Shown here: positions 34,201 through 45,082 of the stretch, one piece after another
How positions within the stretch are numbered: the first letter of the stretch is position 1
Layout: every line of letters starts with the position of its first letter
Assembly: GCA_000320545.1 (NCBI GenBank)
Contig: ADNK01002282.1
Span: 1-45,082 of the forward strand
DNA: 45,082 nucleotides
From: Bigelowiella natans CCMP2755
Lineage: Eukaryota; Cercozoa; Chlorarachniophyceae
Reading direction: 5' to 3'
Position numbers and translations under genes: made by a program
The notes under the pieces: generated by a model
Database searches by the model: none
Told to the model about the DNA's origin: nothing
Seen by the model: only the letters and a program-made list of their open reading frames with translations

Positions 34201-35300
34201 AACACGAAGGTTGGAGCGCTGACGTTTGTATGCGTATTGCCACTTCTACTCACTGCTGCTACTACGACTTCTACTACCACTGCTACTACGAGGAAGCTAA
34301 TCCTATCAGCAGAGCTTTATTTGCAATATGCATTTACCCTTACCGTTGTCCGTTTTGCTTCGCGCAACCCCCCCCCCCCCTTCCCCCCCCCTTACCAAGC
34401 TTCTCATCTCATACAAACTGAATCTTAAACAGTCAAAAGAGGAGAGGTCCTCGTACTACTCCTCCTACAGCTCAAGTAGCTACTACTCAGGCTCGGAAGG
34501 TATTTAATATACGCTTAAAAGCTTATTGCTCATGATGCACTTGTTAAATATACCATTCTTGGAGGCCTGTTGGGGACGTATTTTGAAGGCGTTTAAATCA
34601 TATACCTCCCCCCCCCCCCTTCCCTGCTCCTCCTTTTCTAGGCACGCCAAAGCACGAGGGCATTGTGGGATTTCGGAATTTGGGGAATCCCTGTTTTATG
34701 AATTCCACTTTGCAATGCATGAATCAGGTGAGTGGTTGGGGGAGGAGGGTCGGAAGGGGGGGGGGGGAGAAGGAGAAAGATCGATTTGCTTGTTATCTCC
34801 ATAATCAATTTTTTCATGGTCATCATCACCATCTAACTGCCCCCCTCGCACTATTACCTCCACCACCACCACCATTGTCATCATCAATATCACCATCATC
34901 ACCATCATCATCATCATCATCATCATCATCGTTTCACGAATCTTCCTCCGCTTATCACCACACCATCGAAAGACCCCATGGCTGGTGGACTTCCTGGTCA
35001 AGAAGAACCACCTTTCCATGATCAATCGTGATAATCCGATGGGGCACAGGGGCCGTATTGCAGAGGTGCTGTATTAAACAATAATAATGATGATGATGGT
35101 GATGATGATGATGATTACAATGCGCTGTGTAGTACTTGCGTAAAGCCGTCGTCTTTTGACATTCCTTTGGTGTTTGGTGCTGTTGCTCCTTCCCCCCCCC
35201 TCTCCCCATCCCTTAGGAATTCGGTTTGCTTGTGGGGAAGATCTGGGGCAACAAGCACACCGTTGTCGCTCCCACGGGGTACAAATCATTTAACTATTAT

Positions 35301-35334
<34 letters not shown>

Positions 35335-35932
35335 GATATCCTTGCGAAGTCGCTCGTTGGCCTTCTGTTTCACAATTCTTCCATTTTTTACCACCCCTCC
35401 CCCTCCTCCTCCTCCTCCTCTTCCTCCTCATCTTCGTTGTGTCGGCTTATTCTCGTAGATTCAAGCAAGCGATCGGCGAGTTCGCCCCTCAATTCAGTGG
35501 TTATAGCCAACAGGTAGTAAGTTGTAGCAGCAGCAGCAGCAGCAGCAGCAGGTGTAATAGCAGTTGTAGACGTGGGAGGAGTATTAGAACCAGTAATTGT
35601 AGCAGTTGTAGTAGTTGTAAATAGGTAAATAGTAGTAGTAGTAATATAGAAATGTTATAGTAGTAGTAGCAGCAAGTGTCAAAGAGCCTTCTTTCCACCT
35701 TTCAAAGCGTCTTTTTCCGACTCTGTGCGACAAGATTTTTTCAGGTTGTCACTCCCTTCTCTCATCCTCCTGCCCCTCCCCTCCCCCCACCACACGTTCG
35801 CGTGTCTATCACCGCGGGTTGCTGCTAGGATTCCCAAGAGCTGCTCTCGTTTCTGGTCGAGGGCCTACATGAAGGCCTCAATCGGCTCAAGGAGAAGAAA
35901 TACGACCCCAACCCATTGGAAGACGATGTAAT

Positions 35933-35968
<36 letters not shown>

Positions 35969-35980
35969 ATATTATATATA

Positions 35981-36025
<45 letters not shown>

Positions 36026-37041
36026 TTGTTTTAGGGCAAGGTCTCTGACGCAGTGCTCGCTAAGAAGGCGTGGGCAAAGCATAAGCTCCGTAACGACTCC
36101 GTGATTTTGGACAATATGGGTGGTATGTTCCGATCCAAGGTTTGGTGTTTGTTTAATTATCATCCGCACTCGTTTTCTCTCGTCCTCCTCCTCCTCTCTC
36201 CCGTCCATGCGTATGCTATACTATCATCATCATCGTCAACACCATTATCATCATCATCATCATCATCACCATCATCACCATCATCACCACCATCATCATC
36301 ACCATCATCATCGTCGTCATCATGCGATAAACCTCTGGCGAGTCGACGTTTTGGTCACGATGCTCCTGCTTGCTGGCCATTAGATTACCTGCCCCAAATG
36401 CAAGACGACGCAGAGGAAATTCGATCCCTTCCTCCTGAACATCCCCGTCCCCCTCCCCAGCTCCGACAACAAGCAGCAAACAGTGACCGTGGTGTACGAT
36501 GACACCAGCAAGAAACCGCTCAAGATCAAAGTCGAAGTCTCAAAGGTACGGGGTGGATACTATCGATTTTTGATTATGTACATATATATATATATATATA
36601 TATTTATATACATATATATAATTATAAATATGTTCATTTTATGGAAAATACAGCACGGCGAGATTTCGGAGCTGAAGTCTGCTATTGGCAAAGTTGGCGG
36701 TGTAGAGGCCAAAAACCTTATCATTGCAGAGGTAACCGCGAGAGTGCGTGCTGGCATCAGCAATCGCATGGTCACAGAACTATAAATAACGTACGCGTTG
36801 TGAAGAAGAGGATATAGCAAGCTGTGCGACGTGTACGAGTACAAAGAATGGATTGACTCGAAAACGTGTATTCGTCTTTTGCATAGTCTAATGCTTTAAA
36901 GGTGCGGACGGAAGATGAGGAAGAGAAGTAATTGCTCGATCATCCCTACCCCCCCTCCCCCATTTCAGGTGTTTGGAAACAAGATATACAAGCAGTACAA
37001 ACCTAATGACGGAGTGGGCGGAATCCTGGATAATGTAATGT

Positions 37042-37074
<33 letters not shown>

Positions 37075-37150
37075 CACTACTACTACTACTAAGACTACGA
37101 CACAACACTATGCATATAGGTAACATGATGCAAGCACATAAACACGCACA

Positions 37151-37186
<36 letters not shown>

Positions 37187-37200
37187 TACACCTAAACCAT

Positions 37201-37240
<40 letters not shown>

Positions 37241-37771
37241 TTCTTAATACATATATATATATATATATATATATGGTCTTCTCCCCCTCCTCCTCCACCA
37301 CCTCCGCCTCATCGCAGGACGTGATCTACGCCTTTGAGTGTCCAAAGATATCCGAGGTGAAGGAATGGGTGAGCCTTCCCATACAGCACTTCCATGAAAG
37401 CTCCTACGAGTCAGTCTTCGGTTCCCCTCGCGTTTTAATCGTTGACACCTCCGCCTCTGAGACTGTAGGAGCAGCGCAGGTTGGCAAGGAAGGAAGGAAG
37501 GAAGGAGGGGGGGGGGGGGGGGTCTAGGGTGAAGAAGACGCGTGTCTTTGCTGCAAAGTTAATGATAGATTGGCGTGTGTATTGTTATCGCTAGTGTTTC
37601 GAGAATATGCATAATTCGGCCCTCTCCTCCTCCTCCTCCTCCTCCTCCTCCTCCTCCTCCTCTCCTCCTCCTTCCTCCCACTATTACTAACCGCACCCAC
37701 TACCACTTCCACTGCTCCTATGCTCATGATGACATAATGCGCGAAGCACCGTTGACCGGCCGCCTGGCGTG

Positions 37772-37809
<38 letters not shown>

Positions 37810-38380
37810 AATAGGTGAGAAATGAAATCAAGCGAATCGTCAAGCCTTTCGTCAAGGTAGGAGGAAGTAGTGTAGTAGACGCAAGAGATCGGGCTCGATT
37901 TGCAGGGACGATAGTATGCGCATCTTCTCCGCTTGTACGCTCACGGCGAATGTGATGGACGTGTGTGCAGGAGAACAAGCCGCCTGAGGGGTCAAACGTC
38001 AAGGATGTGCCTTACACATGCTTTTGGAAGCCATCATGGGTAGTAGTAGTAGTTATTATTATTATTATTTTTTTTTTTTTAGTAATAGTAGTAGCAGCAG
38101 CAGCAAGAAAGATGTTCTCTTTGGTCCCCGAAGCTCCTCGCAAGTGGCAATCGTATTTATGATGGAGAATGCCTGCTGCTTTGAGGAATTTGCTGCTTTA
38201 TCGCCGTGGAGGCCGTGCTCTTTCTCTCTCTCCCTCCCTCTTTCTTTCGTATGTTGTTATTGTGATTTCACTGTTCCCCGTCGTGAATGATTTGTTTCAC
38301 CTCCTCTCCTTCTTCCAGGGATCTGATGACCCATTGGATATGTTTGACGAGGTAGGCTATATCTATGTATCTGCGACATG

Positions 38381-38458
<78 letters not shown>

Positions 38459-39939
38459 GTGTGTGCGCCGTAATTGCGCCATCAACCTCTTACTTGGCAA
38501 ATCCTAATCGGAAAGTCATTTTGAATTTCGGAGGCGTTACATTGATATATTTGTACATATACCTTTATCCATATTTCAGGAAAAAGAAGCCAAATTCGAC
38601 GCCAAAGAGAGGTACAGAACGACCTGAACTGTTCTAATACGCTGTGATGGGTTTCTTCTCCACAACACGTGATTTGTGTAGTAGTGGTAGTGGTAGTAGT
38701 AGTAGTAGTAGAGGGGGGGGAGGGGGATAAAGGTGGATAAATCTTAGACAAGCTTCATCTCGTAGTAGATAGTAGAGGAGAGGATGCTTTGAATTGGAGG
38801 GAGGTTCGGTTTTTCCAGTTTGCTACAGAGACCCGACGAATGGTGACGGGCCTCTCTCTTTCCTTGTATAATGCTACCGTGTTTCGTTTTTGGCTTTGTG
38901 TGCGCGTGTTACTGTGCTCTCTCCCTCTCCTCCCCCTTCCCCCTTCTCCTCCCCCCTTCTCCTCTGTTTGTTCTTCGTTGTGCAGGGCCATAATCAAATG
39001 CATGTGGGGGAAGCTCTCCGAAAAGGATGAAACGTACCAGAAAGAGCTGGTGGTAGACCACTCCAGTGTCGGGGGAGGGGGGGGCGGAGGCGAGGCGAGG
39101 GGGGGGATCAAGCTCGAGGAGTGTCTCAAGGCCTTCACATACGAGGAGAAGCTTAAGGAGGGGAACGAGTATTACTGCAGAGTTTGCAAAGAGCACCTGA
39201 GGGGTGTGGTGAGGGAGAGATATGATCAAATTGTGTGTTTGTGTTGATTGTGCGGTGTTTGCTGTCGTTCGCCGCGGTCTTTATCGGGTTGGCATTGAGA
39301 GAATAGAATTGAGCAATGATATCTCACCCATCAACACATCCTACGATTCCCTTCAATATCAAGTATTCGTGCGTAAGATACGTGAGCTATCGCGGTATGC
39401 GGTCCTTCACTTCTCACTTCTGTGCCCCCCCCCCCCCCGCCATTCTTCCTCCTCCTCGCAGTGACCAAGAAGATGGACATCTGGAAGCTGCCGAGCATTA
39501 TTTGCTTGCAACTCAAGCGATTTCAATACACGAAGCGCTACAGGGATAAGATCGATTCTTTTATCGACTTTCCTCTCAAAGGTCCTTACTTTCGATTTGA
39601 GGAGGAGGAGGAGGAGTGTGTTGGGTCAAATATGATGCGCAGCATTAGCAGCTCAGATATACCTGATTCTGTTGGTCGTCTTTTTGTTGTTGCATGGTTG
39701 ATGAAACCCTCCTCCTGCTATCAATACCATCTTAAGATGTACATTATCAATTCGTCGTTATCTGGTCAAAATGATTGAATTGTATCATCGTGAAATCAAC
39801 ACAGGGCTGGATTTGGGAGAGTACTGCTTGAATACGGAGTACAAGAAGTAAGTTAGTATTACTGCTCTGTATGTGCTCCGAAGAAGAGGAGGAGGAAGGA
39901 TCATAGCTAATAGCTTCACGATAACTGCTTCATCTCTCC

Positions 39940-39987
<48 letters not shown>

Positions 39988-40340
39988 TCTCTCCTTCTCT
40001 CTTTCTCTATCACTTATTTCCACCGCCGCTTCATTCGAAACATCCCCCCCTCCTTCCCCATCCCCACCCTCCTATTCTCTCACTTGCCGTCGGCTGTATA
40101 CCTCTTTCTCCTCAGGGATAATGCGATCTACGACTTGTTCGCAGTATCTTGCCATGGCGGCGGCTTGGGAGGGGGTAATGGAGAAAAGATCGGGATGCGC
40201 TTGCAATCGTCGCCGTCGCTGTTGTTGATGATGTTGTTGTATGGATACCTCCAAATTTTATGAGGCGAAATAGCTGTGTGAGCTACTACCTATCAGCGTG
40301 GCATCGACATATTCTCGTTTGGCCGTAAAGCATCGTATTC

Positions 40341-40377
<37 letters not shown>

Positions 40378-40397
40378 ACACACTCACTCTTTCTCTG

Positions 40398-40440
<43 letters not shown>

Positions 40441-41111
40441 TCATTGTTTGTTTTTCATGATCGTCATCGCTTGTGACGAATGCAACATAGGTCATTATTG
40501 GGCGTACGTAAGGAATCGAATTGATGGCAAATGGTAGTGCTAGTAGCAGCAGCAGCAGCAGCCTTCTCATGCCACAACATCTTCAATTCCATAAGCTAAA
40601 AAAACAATCACGAGGCATTATATGTTTCATCGCTGCATCCTCTCCTCCTCCTCCTCCTCCTCCTCCTCTCTGTTCTCACGATTATCGTTATTCCTCGTCA
40701 CTCGTACACAACAGGTACAACTGCAACGACTCGTCCACGAGCGAGATGGTGAGCTCCGAGGCGACTTATTCATCTTCTCCACCTACCCATCTGACTCACC
40801 ACCCCCCTCTATCCTGCAGGGCCCGAAGAGTGTCAAGACGAGCGAGGCGTACCTGCTGTTTTACGTCAAGAGAGGTTGCGTGAGTTCTTCTTCTGCCTCT
40901 ATTCGATCTTTGATTCACTGGATGATGATGATGATGGTGGTGGTGGTGGTGGTGGTGGTGACGATGTTGATGATACACGACTCGATGGTGGAAGAGATGA
41001 CGGGCCATGTGGAGAATACTGACCTTTGGTGTCGTTGCTGTGCTTTTTCACCTTTGCGCTACTGCAGATTTCAAAGACCCCAGTCCGCAGGAGGTTGAAG
41101 CAGATGTGTAG
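30741..41111 (+). CDS. Ubiquitin-specific protease, DUSP-UBL-(Tudor-knot-like)-USP
   Basis: A USP4/11/15-type deubiquitinase. Thirty-eight exons start at 30741, 30857, 31018, 31280, 31412, 31673, 31873, 32028, 32186, 32300, 32601, 32823, 33575, 33912, 34155, 34433, 34642, 34973, 35217, 35459, 35829, 36035, 36384, 36654, 36969, 37318, 37815, 37971, 38319, 38580, 38986, 39462, 39805, 40116, 40491, 40715, 40820 and 41068. They total 2952 nt (983 residues plus stop), in phase. DUSP (about 20-140): WCYLNLKWFRLWIEY, GPIDNNPLL, WHGGGPKIARKA. UBL-like (about 132-300): EFAPADTFQTLKDAAKDI and NLKPGALLVLVDKK, with an acidic insert. A Tudor-knot/chromo-barrel-like module (315-375): HKWLIATVKEI, FIHYDNHATRWDEWIP. 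The USP core has a Cys box GNPCFMN (Cys415, Pro replacing the usual Thr), DSQELLSFL, Zn pairs CPKC (567/570) and CRVC (843/846), LQLKRF, GHYWAYV (His927) and the closing AYLLFYVKR. All catalytic elements are present. The ends of exons 12 and 28 are the least certain. Confidence 0.93.
31179..31264. repeat. (CA)n then (TA)n microsatellite in USP intron 3
   Basis: CA run 31179-31208 followed by TA run to 31264, just before the acceptor at 31279. Confidence 0.95.
33195..33275. repeat. (GAT)n trinucleotide repeat in USP intron 12
   Basis: GAT/GGT triplets in the intron before the Tudor-knot-like exons. Comparable (ATC)n or (TCC)n tracts lie at 33505-33570, 34870-34930, 35305-35335, 36222-36320 and 37622-37672, all intronic. 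Confidence 0.9.
35935..36022. repeat. (CA)n then (TA)n microsatellite in USP intron 21
   Basis: The CA run directly follows the donor at 35928; the TA run ends just before the acceptor at 36034. Confidence 0.95.
37146..37274. repeat. (CA)n then two (TA)n runs in USP intron 25
   Basis: CA run 37153-37184, TA runs about 37205-37239 and 37251-37274, preceding a pyrimidine-rich acceptor region. Confidence 0.95.
37774..37809. repeat. (TG)n microsatellite in USP intron 26
   Basis: A TG run ending six bases before the acceptor of the 37815 exon. Further TA and TG runs lie at 38383-38458 in intron 29. Confidence 0.95.
39936..39983. repeat. (CT)n microsatellites in USP introns 33 and 34
   Basis: A CT run at 39936-39983, with two more at about 40337-40376 and 40401-40437 in the next intron, give very long pyrimidine tracts upstream of acceptors. 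Confidence 0.9.
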
Positions 41112-42979
41112 TGTTTTCGTCGCTAACAATAACCAAAGGCTCTATGATAGCCCATCTTCGTTTTTTCCCAGCTTAGAATGAAGGAAGTCGGCATATCCGA
41201 GTAATGTAGCATGGTGTTTGCGGAGCGTTATTATCGTTTTTCATCTATTTGCAACCAGCGCATTGGGCGGGGTTGTAATGTAATCTTGATCATTTTAATT
41301 CGCCGATTTGTTGCATCAGTATAGCTCACATTGTTATAATTTTCATCACCGCGAACAAAGCTAGAAAGGGGTTTACTGAGCATGAGCGAGCGCGTATCGT
41401 AATAATAATAATGATGGAGTTATTACGTGGACGCAATGCAATTCAATTGACTTATATAGCATTTGTATGGATATTGTGCGAGACATCTCTAGATATGGTT
41501 GGCTAGCTCTAGAGCTAGCGTGCGTGTGTAGCCATGCAGCGATGGAATCATTTGTATATCAGCACGTGCTAGCGTGGCGTCGACGAATGCATGGCGGATA
41601 GTCCAATTTTACAAAAACTACTTCAGATTAAATAAATATTCTGGTATAATTATAATTGTGCTAGCATGATATGACTAGTAGTATAACGTAACGCCTGCTA
41701 TCTAGCTATGTAACCTGATCCAGAAGTTATTTGCTAGCGTTGTTATGTTGTTACAGCATTAAAAAGATTATTGATGATATGCGTGCGTGCACGTGCATAC
41801 GCGTGCTATTCTAGTTCAAAACTAATACAATTGTGAACACGTGCGTACTTCTAGATGTGTTGTCGCGAAAATCACATGCAAGCACACAGCACACTTCGCA
41901 CGTATGCGTACAACTATGCATGCCTTTAAAACCAGTTTGTGTGACGCTCGATCAATTTCCCAAAGTCTTGTCAATGGGCTAGAAGCTTATATCATTAGCA
42001 GCATTGTGAAAGCCTGAGCTTCCAAAGAACAAAAATTGCAATCGCGGTCCTCGTCGAGGCCCGGTCGCGGGTATTGGACATAGTTTTCAATTAGCACAGA
42101 AACCGATTCAGCAAAGCTTCATAATCTGGTTTATGCCTCCTGAGCAAGGACGAATAATATAGAAAGTGGTTGTTCATTTAGATCAAATATACTCTCATCT
42201 GTTTTGCCCTTCCAGGTTCTTAATCATAAAGATGAAACCCTGCTTTGAATAGTGAAGTTTTTTCTATCTCCAAGCTCTCAAAACCGAATATGATTTCTGC
42301 AAAGTAAGTGGTATATACTGTGCCTACTATGTCATGTTGTCGCCTAGTATGCTTAGTTTGCTGATGGCCATTGCTCTGCCGACGATTACAACTACAAGTC
42401 TCCACTGTACCGCTAATGCATTTGAATGCGGGGTGGTGCCTATCGCTCATCCCCTATTAAAGATTTTGCCGTGCGAAGCAACAGGCTCCTCTAGGAAAGT
42501 ATAACGCCGAAGTGCAATGAGCGCACGAGCCCCCCACCAGCCGAGGCTTATCACTAGCTAGGCCCCCCAAGTATGGGGCAATGGCTTGCAAGGCAAGTGC
42601 TCTATTCGGAAGACAGAAGCGAGATCAAGCCTCAAACGCCTCGTCTTTCCAGCTGTTCCAGGCCGTTTGGCCTCCGGGTTTTATCTTGCGACAATAAACA
42701 TTCCGTTGTCGCAGGTTGGAGAGCGCCCTCGAAAATCTTCCGGGTCCGTTCCGCGGTTGTTGGCCCTCGTCTTATCGGAGCGATATCCTAGGAGAGAGAA
42801 AGGCAGTGTGGGAATGCTCGTAGGTAACCGAGGTCAGGTTTGTTTTAGTAGTTTTTGGCTTTAAAAAATTTCTGTAAACGTAATTAATTTGTAGGATCTT
42901 CCTCGGACAAAACTCGGCCAGCATTTCCCAGATTAAGAACTTTTTTACAACCGAATATATCGTAAAAGGCGACTCATAA
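41112..42979. other. Intergenic region with fifth TGCA/CTAG-rich island
   Basis: 3' flank of the USP gene, then a stretch (about 41490-41950) with GCTAGC, TGCATGC and CACGTGC words like the other islands. 42530-42800 is GC-richer, with a plus frame (42573-42791) that has no recognisable domain. No tRNA or other structured RNA could be supported. Confidence 0.45.
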
Positions 42980-43396
42980 ATGAATCGGCACGGGAGGATA
43001 CGGCTCGGTCTCCTCCTAGCATGCCTCCTCTCAGGTGCGGTCACTGTACACGCATGAAACGAAAGGGTATTAGGTCGTGGGGGGGGAGTGGGATAGAATA
43101 CAGAGTAGTAGCGTCGAAGAGAAAGATCCATTGCTTTTTTTGAAGAAGCTTTATAGATTTAACGCCCCAACCCTAAAAGAACCAACCGCCTCCTAATTGC
43201 TGTTATCCTTTGGGGCCAGTGGCGCATTGGATGGTTTTGCGGGAGAGAGGAGGAGCTTTGCTGGGTATGAGCAAAAGGCGTAAGCTTTCTTCAAGAAATG
43301 CGGGAAAGATTGGAGGGCGAAGAATGCTCGATCAGAAGGCAAGGAAGCACACAGCGGAGGAGACAAATCTTCGGATGCACACTGACACACACACAA

Positions 43397-43433
<37 letters not shown>

Positions 43434-43909
43434 TACTTCCATTCATCAACGGTCTGTTCAAAGGCACGACGAAGATCTAGAGGACAGCAGATGCAAATGC
43501 AGCAGAAAAGGACGAGAAGGGTATGCACCATGACGACTTACACACAATAACACCACGCACGTGTGTTTTAAATAGTATTTATTCATTTACTGGTTACAGC
43601 ATATAATCGTCTCTGCATGTGCCTATCTATTTTATACGTTCAGCATCGCATCGGCGCCATTCCTCATGAGAATTCAAACGTGAGACTTTCCAACACAAAC
43701 AAACTTCATGCACGTAGTTTTTCATAGTGATACTCACGAAGGTGCAAAGATGGTGATAACGATTCAGGGTTATTTCTCACCTTCCTCTTAACTGGATATT
43801 TGCATTGTTGGCTAATTTGATCGTCTGCATACAGGAGCGTATAATCCCGGTCTGTCGCAACGATAAATGGAAGGTTGCTTTGCACTGAAACATCAACAAT
43901 AAAACTCGT

Positions 43910-43951
<42 letters not shown>

Positions 43952-45082
43952 ACACACAAATATGCAATGTCAGGATGTTCGCAAGTTAGCTGTTGACAAA
44001 AAGATAAGCTGGAAGGTGAGAAATATCGTCCTAATTATAAATTGATTCATTATTTTTATATATAAAATATAATATATTTGTGTGTTTGTGTGCTTGATAT
44101 CACCATGGATGTTTACACGCAAACGGAAATTGTTTATGTTTTGTGTTGTGACAGTCATTTCTGAAGAAATGCCAGATGAAGCTTCGGATGAAGTAAAATC
44201 GCTATTTCATGAATGATCCCCGATAAATGCAAAACACACACACACACACACACACACGCAAACATCCTCATTCACACTAACACGCTCGCGCATGTATATT
44301 GGTACATACGTGTATCTGCGGGAGCTAGATCCACACACTCTTCCTTCATTTATCAATGCGGTTATGTTCAATAGGTGCATACGAGTGTTTGAGCTCAGCG
44401 GTCGTGAGGTTATTAACGACCACAGTGATGATGATGACGAGAACGATATGTGATATATTGCTACTATCAGCGACGTACATTGAGCAGCATTGCATGCGAA
44501 CTTTGCGGTCAGATCGATATGCAAACGGAACGCGTCGTCTCCGATGATAGGGGTGGGTTGTGAGAAGAACAGAATCTAAATACACGTGATTGCAATACGG
44601 CATTCAGCTGCAAATGTGCATTCGGTGTCGCTCCCAAATCATCACATCCTGTCAAAATGGTACGTGACAATGGTGTTTGCGCAGCCGGGCCTTTGGTGCT
44701 GTCGCAGGGAGAGAGTTTCAAACCGCCCAAACTACCAACGATGGTGACGATTTTGACCACAAGATCCGCAAAGATGCTGCTGTTTTATGATCGTCGCGCA
44801 TATTCCCACTTAGGACGCACAAAAGCTTGCTATGAAACTCAAAGGTGCTGGGAAGAAGGTAAATCGAAAGTTGCGCCAAATCATCTTATCCCCTCCCCTT
44901 GCGGCGAGAATGTGGTTGAGGAAGGATTTGAACGGCTGCTTCGATGTTTCACCATGCGAATATGTGTACAAATACAGGCACTTTCCAGCGTCAGCGAGAG
45001 CTCAATGACGCATGCAGTCATCATCCAATTAGGTTGAGAATGAGTCTTAATTCGGAAATTATATTCCCCCCCCCCCCACCCC
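42980..45082 (+). CDS. Doublecortin (DCX) domain protein, 3'-truncated by window
   Basis: DCX domains bind microtubules. Well-phased exons: 43835-43873, 43974-44015, 44155-44192, 44375-44449, 44485-44552, 44685-44743, 44814-44858 and probably 44978-45032; the gene runs off the window. Joined they give ERIIPVCRNDKWK, DVRKLAVDKKISWKSFLKKC, then CIRVFELSGREVINDHSDDD, an inserted IACELCGQIDMQTE stretch, and LVLSQGESFKPP. This follows the DCX order of 'RI-V-RNGD', 'V---SF--LL---T', 'VR-LYTLDG--V', and '-YVS-GE-F'. The tail continues with basic DAQKLAMKLKGAGKK. Tentative upstream exons: 42980-43034, encoding a hydrophobic MNRHGRIRLGLLLACLLSG, and 43464-43520, Gln/Arg-rich. A signal peptide would be odd on a DCX protein, so 42980-43034 may belong to something else and the true start is open. 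Confidence 0.6.
43381..43430. repeat. (CA)n microsatellite upstream of DCX exons
   Basis: CA run; others lie at 43912-43958 and 44232-44257, the latter two in introns of the DCX gene. Confidence 0.95.

Noticed and set aside
42560-42620. Possible tRNA-like sequence
   Set aside because: No cloverleaf with paired acceptor and T arms could be drawn.
43706-43957. Minus-strand frame with NLPFIVATDRDYTLLYADD
   Set aside because: Reads well, but the plus strand over the same bases gives DCX exons that agree in phase over six junctions; the minus frame has no partner exons.
44657-45037. 126-codon plus-strand open frame near the window end
   Set aside because: Only part of it (44685-44743) is a real exon of the DCX gene. 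The rest continues into an intron, as shown by the GTGACG donor and the in-phase exon at 44814.

Overview
This is nuclear DNA from an intron-rich eukaryotic microbe. Every gene I could rebuild has GT-AG introns and none sits in a bacterial-type operon. The gene set (CPSF73, mitochondrial enoyl-CoA hydratase, a DUSP-UBL-USP deubiquitinase, an EF-hand/RGS protein, a GT23 fucosyltransferase, a doublecortin-domain protein, a SRPBCC lipid-binding protein) suggests a protist, possibly an alga or stramenopile. I cannot place it more precisely. Introns and spacers are loaded with microsatellites: (TA)n, (CA)n, (CT)n, (ATC)n and (TCC)n.

Layout. 0.4-2.1 kb, minus: seven-beta-strand (family 16-like) methyltransferase, incompletely resolved. 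2.1-4.5 kb: no gene I can defend. 4.5-7.7 kb, plus: CPSF73, 3 exons. 7.7-9.7 kb: TGCA/CTAG-rich island with a decayed Ty1/copia RNase H remnant. 9.8-12.1 kb, plus: secreted or Golgi GT23 fucosyltransferase-like protein, 10 exons. 12.2-12.7 kb: another island. 13.1-15.6 kb, minus: SRPBCC/START-like protein, 8 exons. 16.2-18.9 kb, plus: unknown acidic, low-complexity protein. 19.0-20.6 kb, plus: orphan exons, weakly glycosyltransferase-like. 21.8-25.4 kb, minus: mitochondrial enoyl-CoA hydratase, 15 exons. 25.5-26.7 kb: another island. 26.7-30.3 kb, minus: EF-hand plus RGS fusion, 18 exons. 30.7-41.1 kb, plus: 38-exon ubiquitin-specific protease. 41.1-42.9 kb: spacer with an island. 43.0 kb to the end, plus: doublecortin-domain gene, cut by the window edge.

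Exon models were built by hand from family conservation, GT-AG signals and phase matching. For CPSF73, GT23, SRPBCC, enoyl-CoA hydratase, RGS and USP the summed exon lengths are exact multiples of three, a strong internal check. The genes are functionally unrelated (mRNA 3'-end processing, glycosylation, fatty-acid oxidation, G-protein/calcium signalling, ubiquitin, microtubules), as expected of an ordinary chromosome segment. The RGS and USP genes are divergent, with 436 bp between their start codons. I found no rRNA, tRNA, CRISPR array or intact mobile element. The most unusual items are the EF-hand/RGS fusion, a Tudor-knot/chromo-barrel-like module inside the USP, very small phase-checked exons (11 and 25 nt), and the recurrent composition islands, one of which carries a copia fossil.
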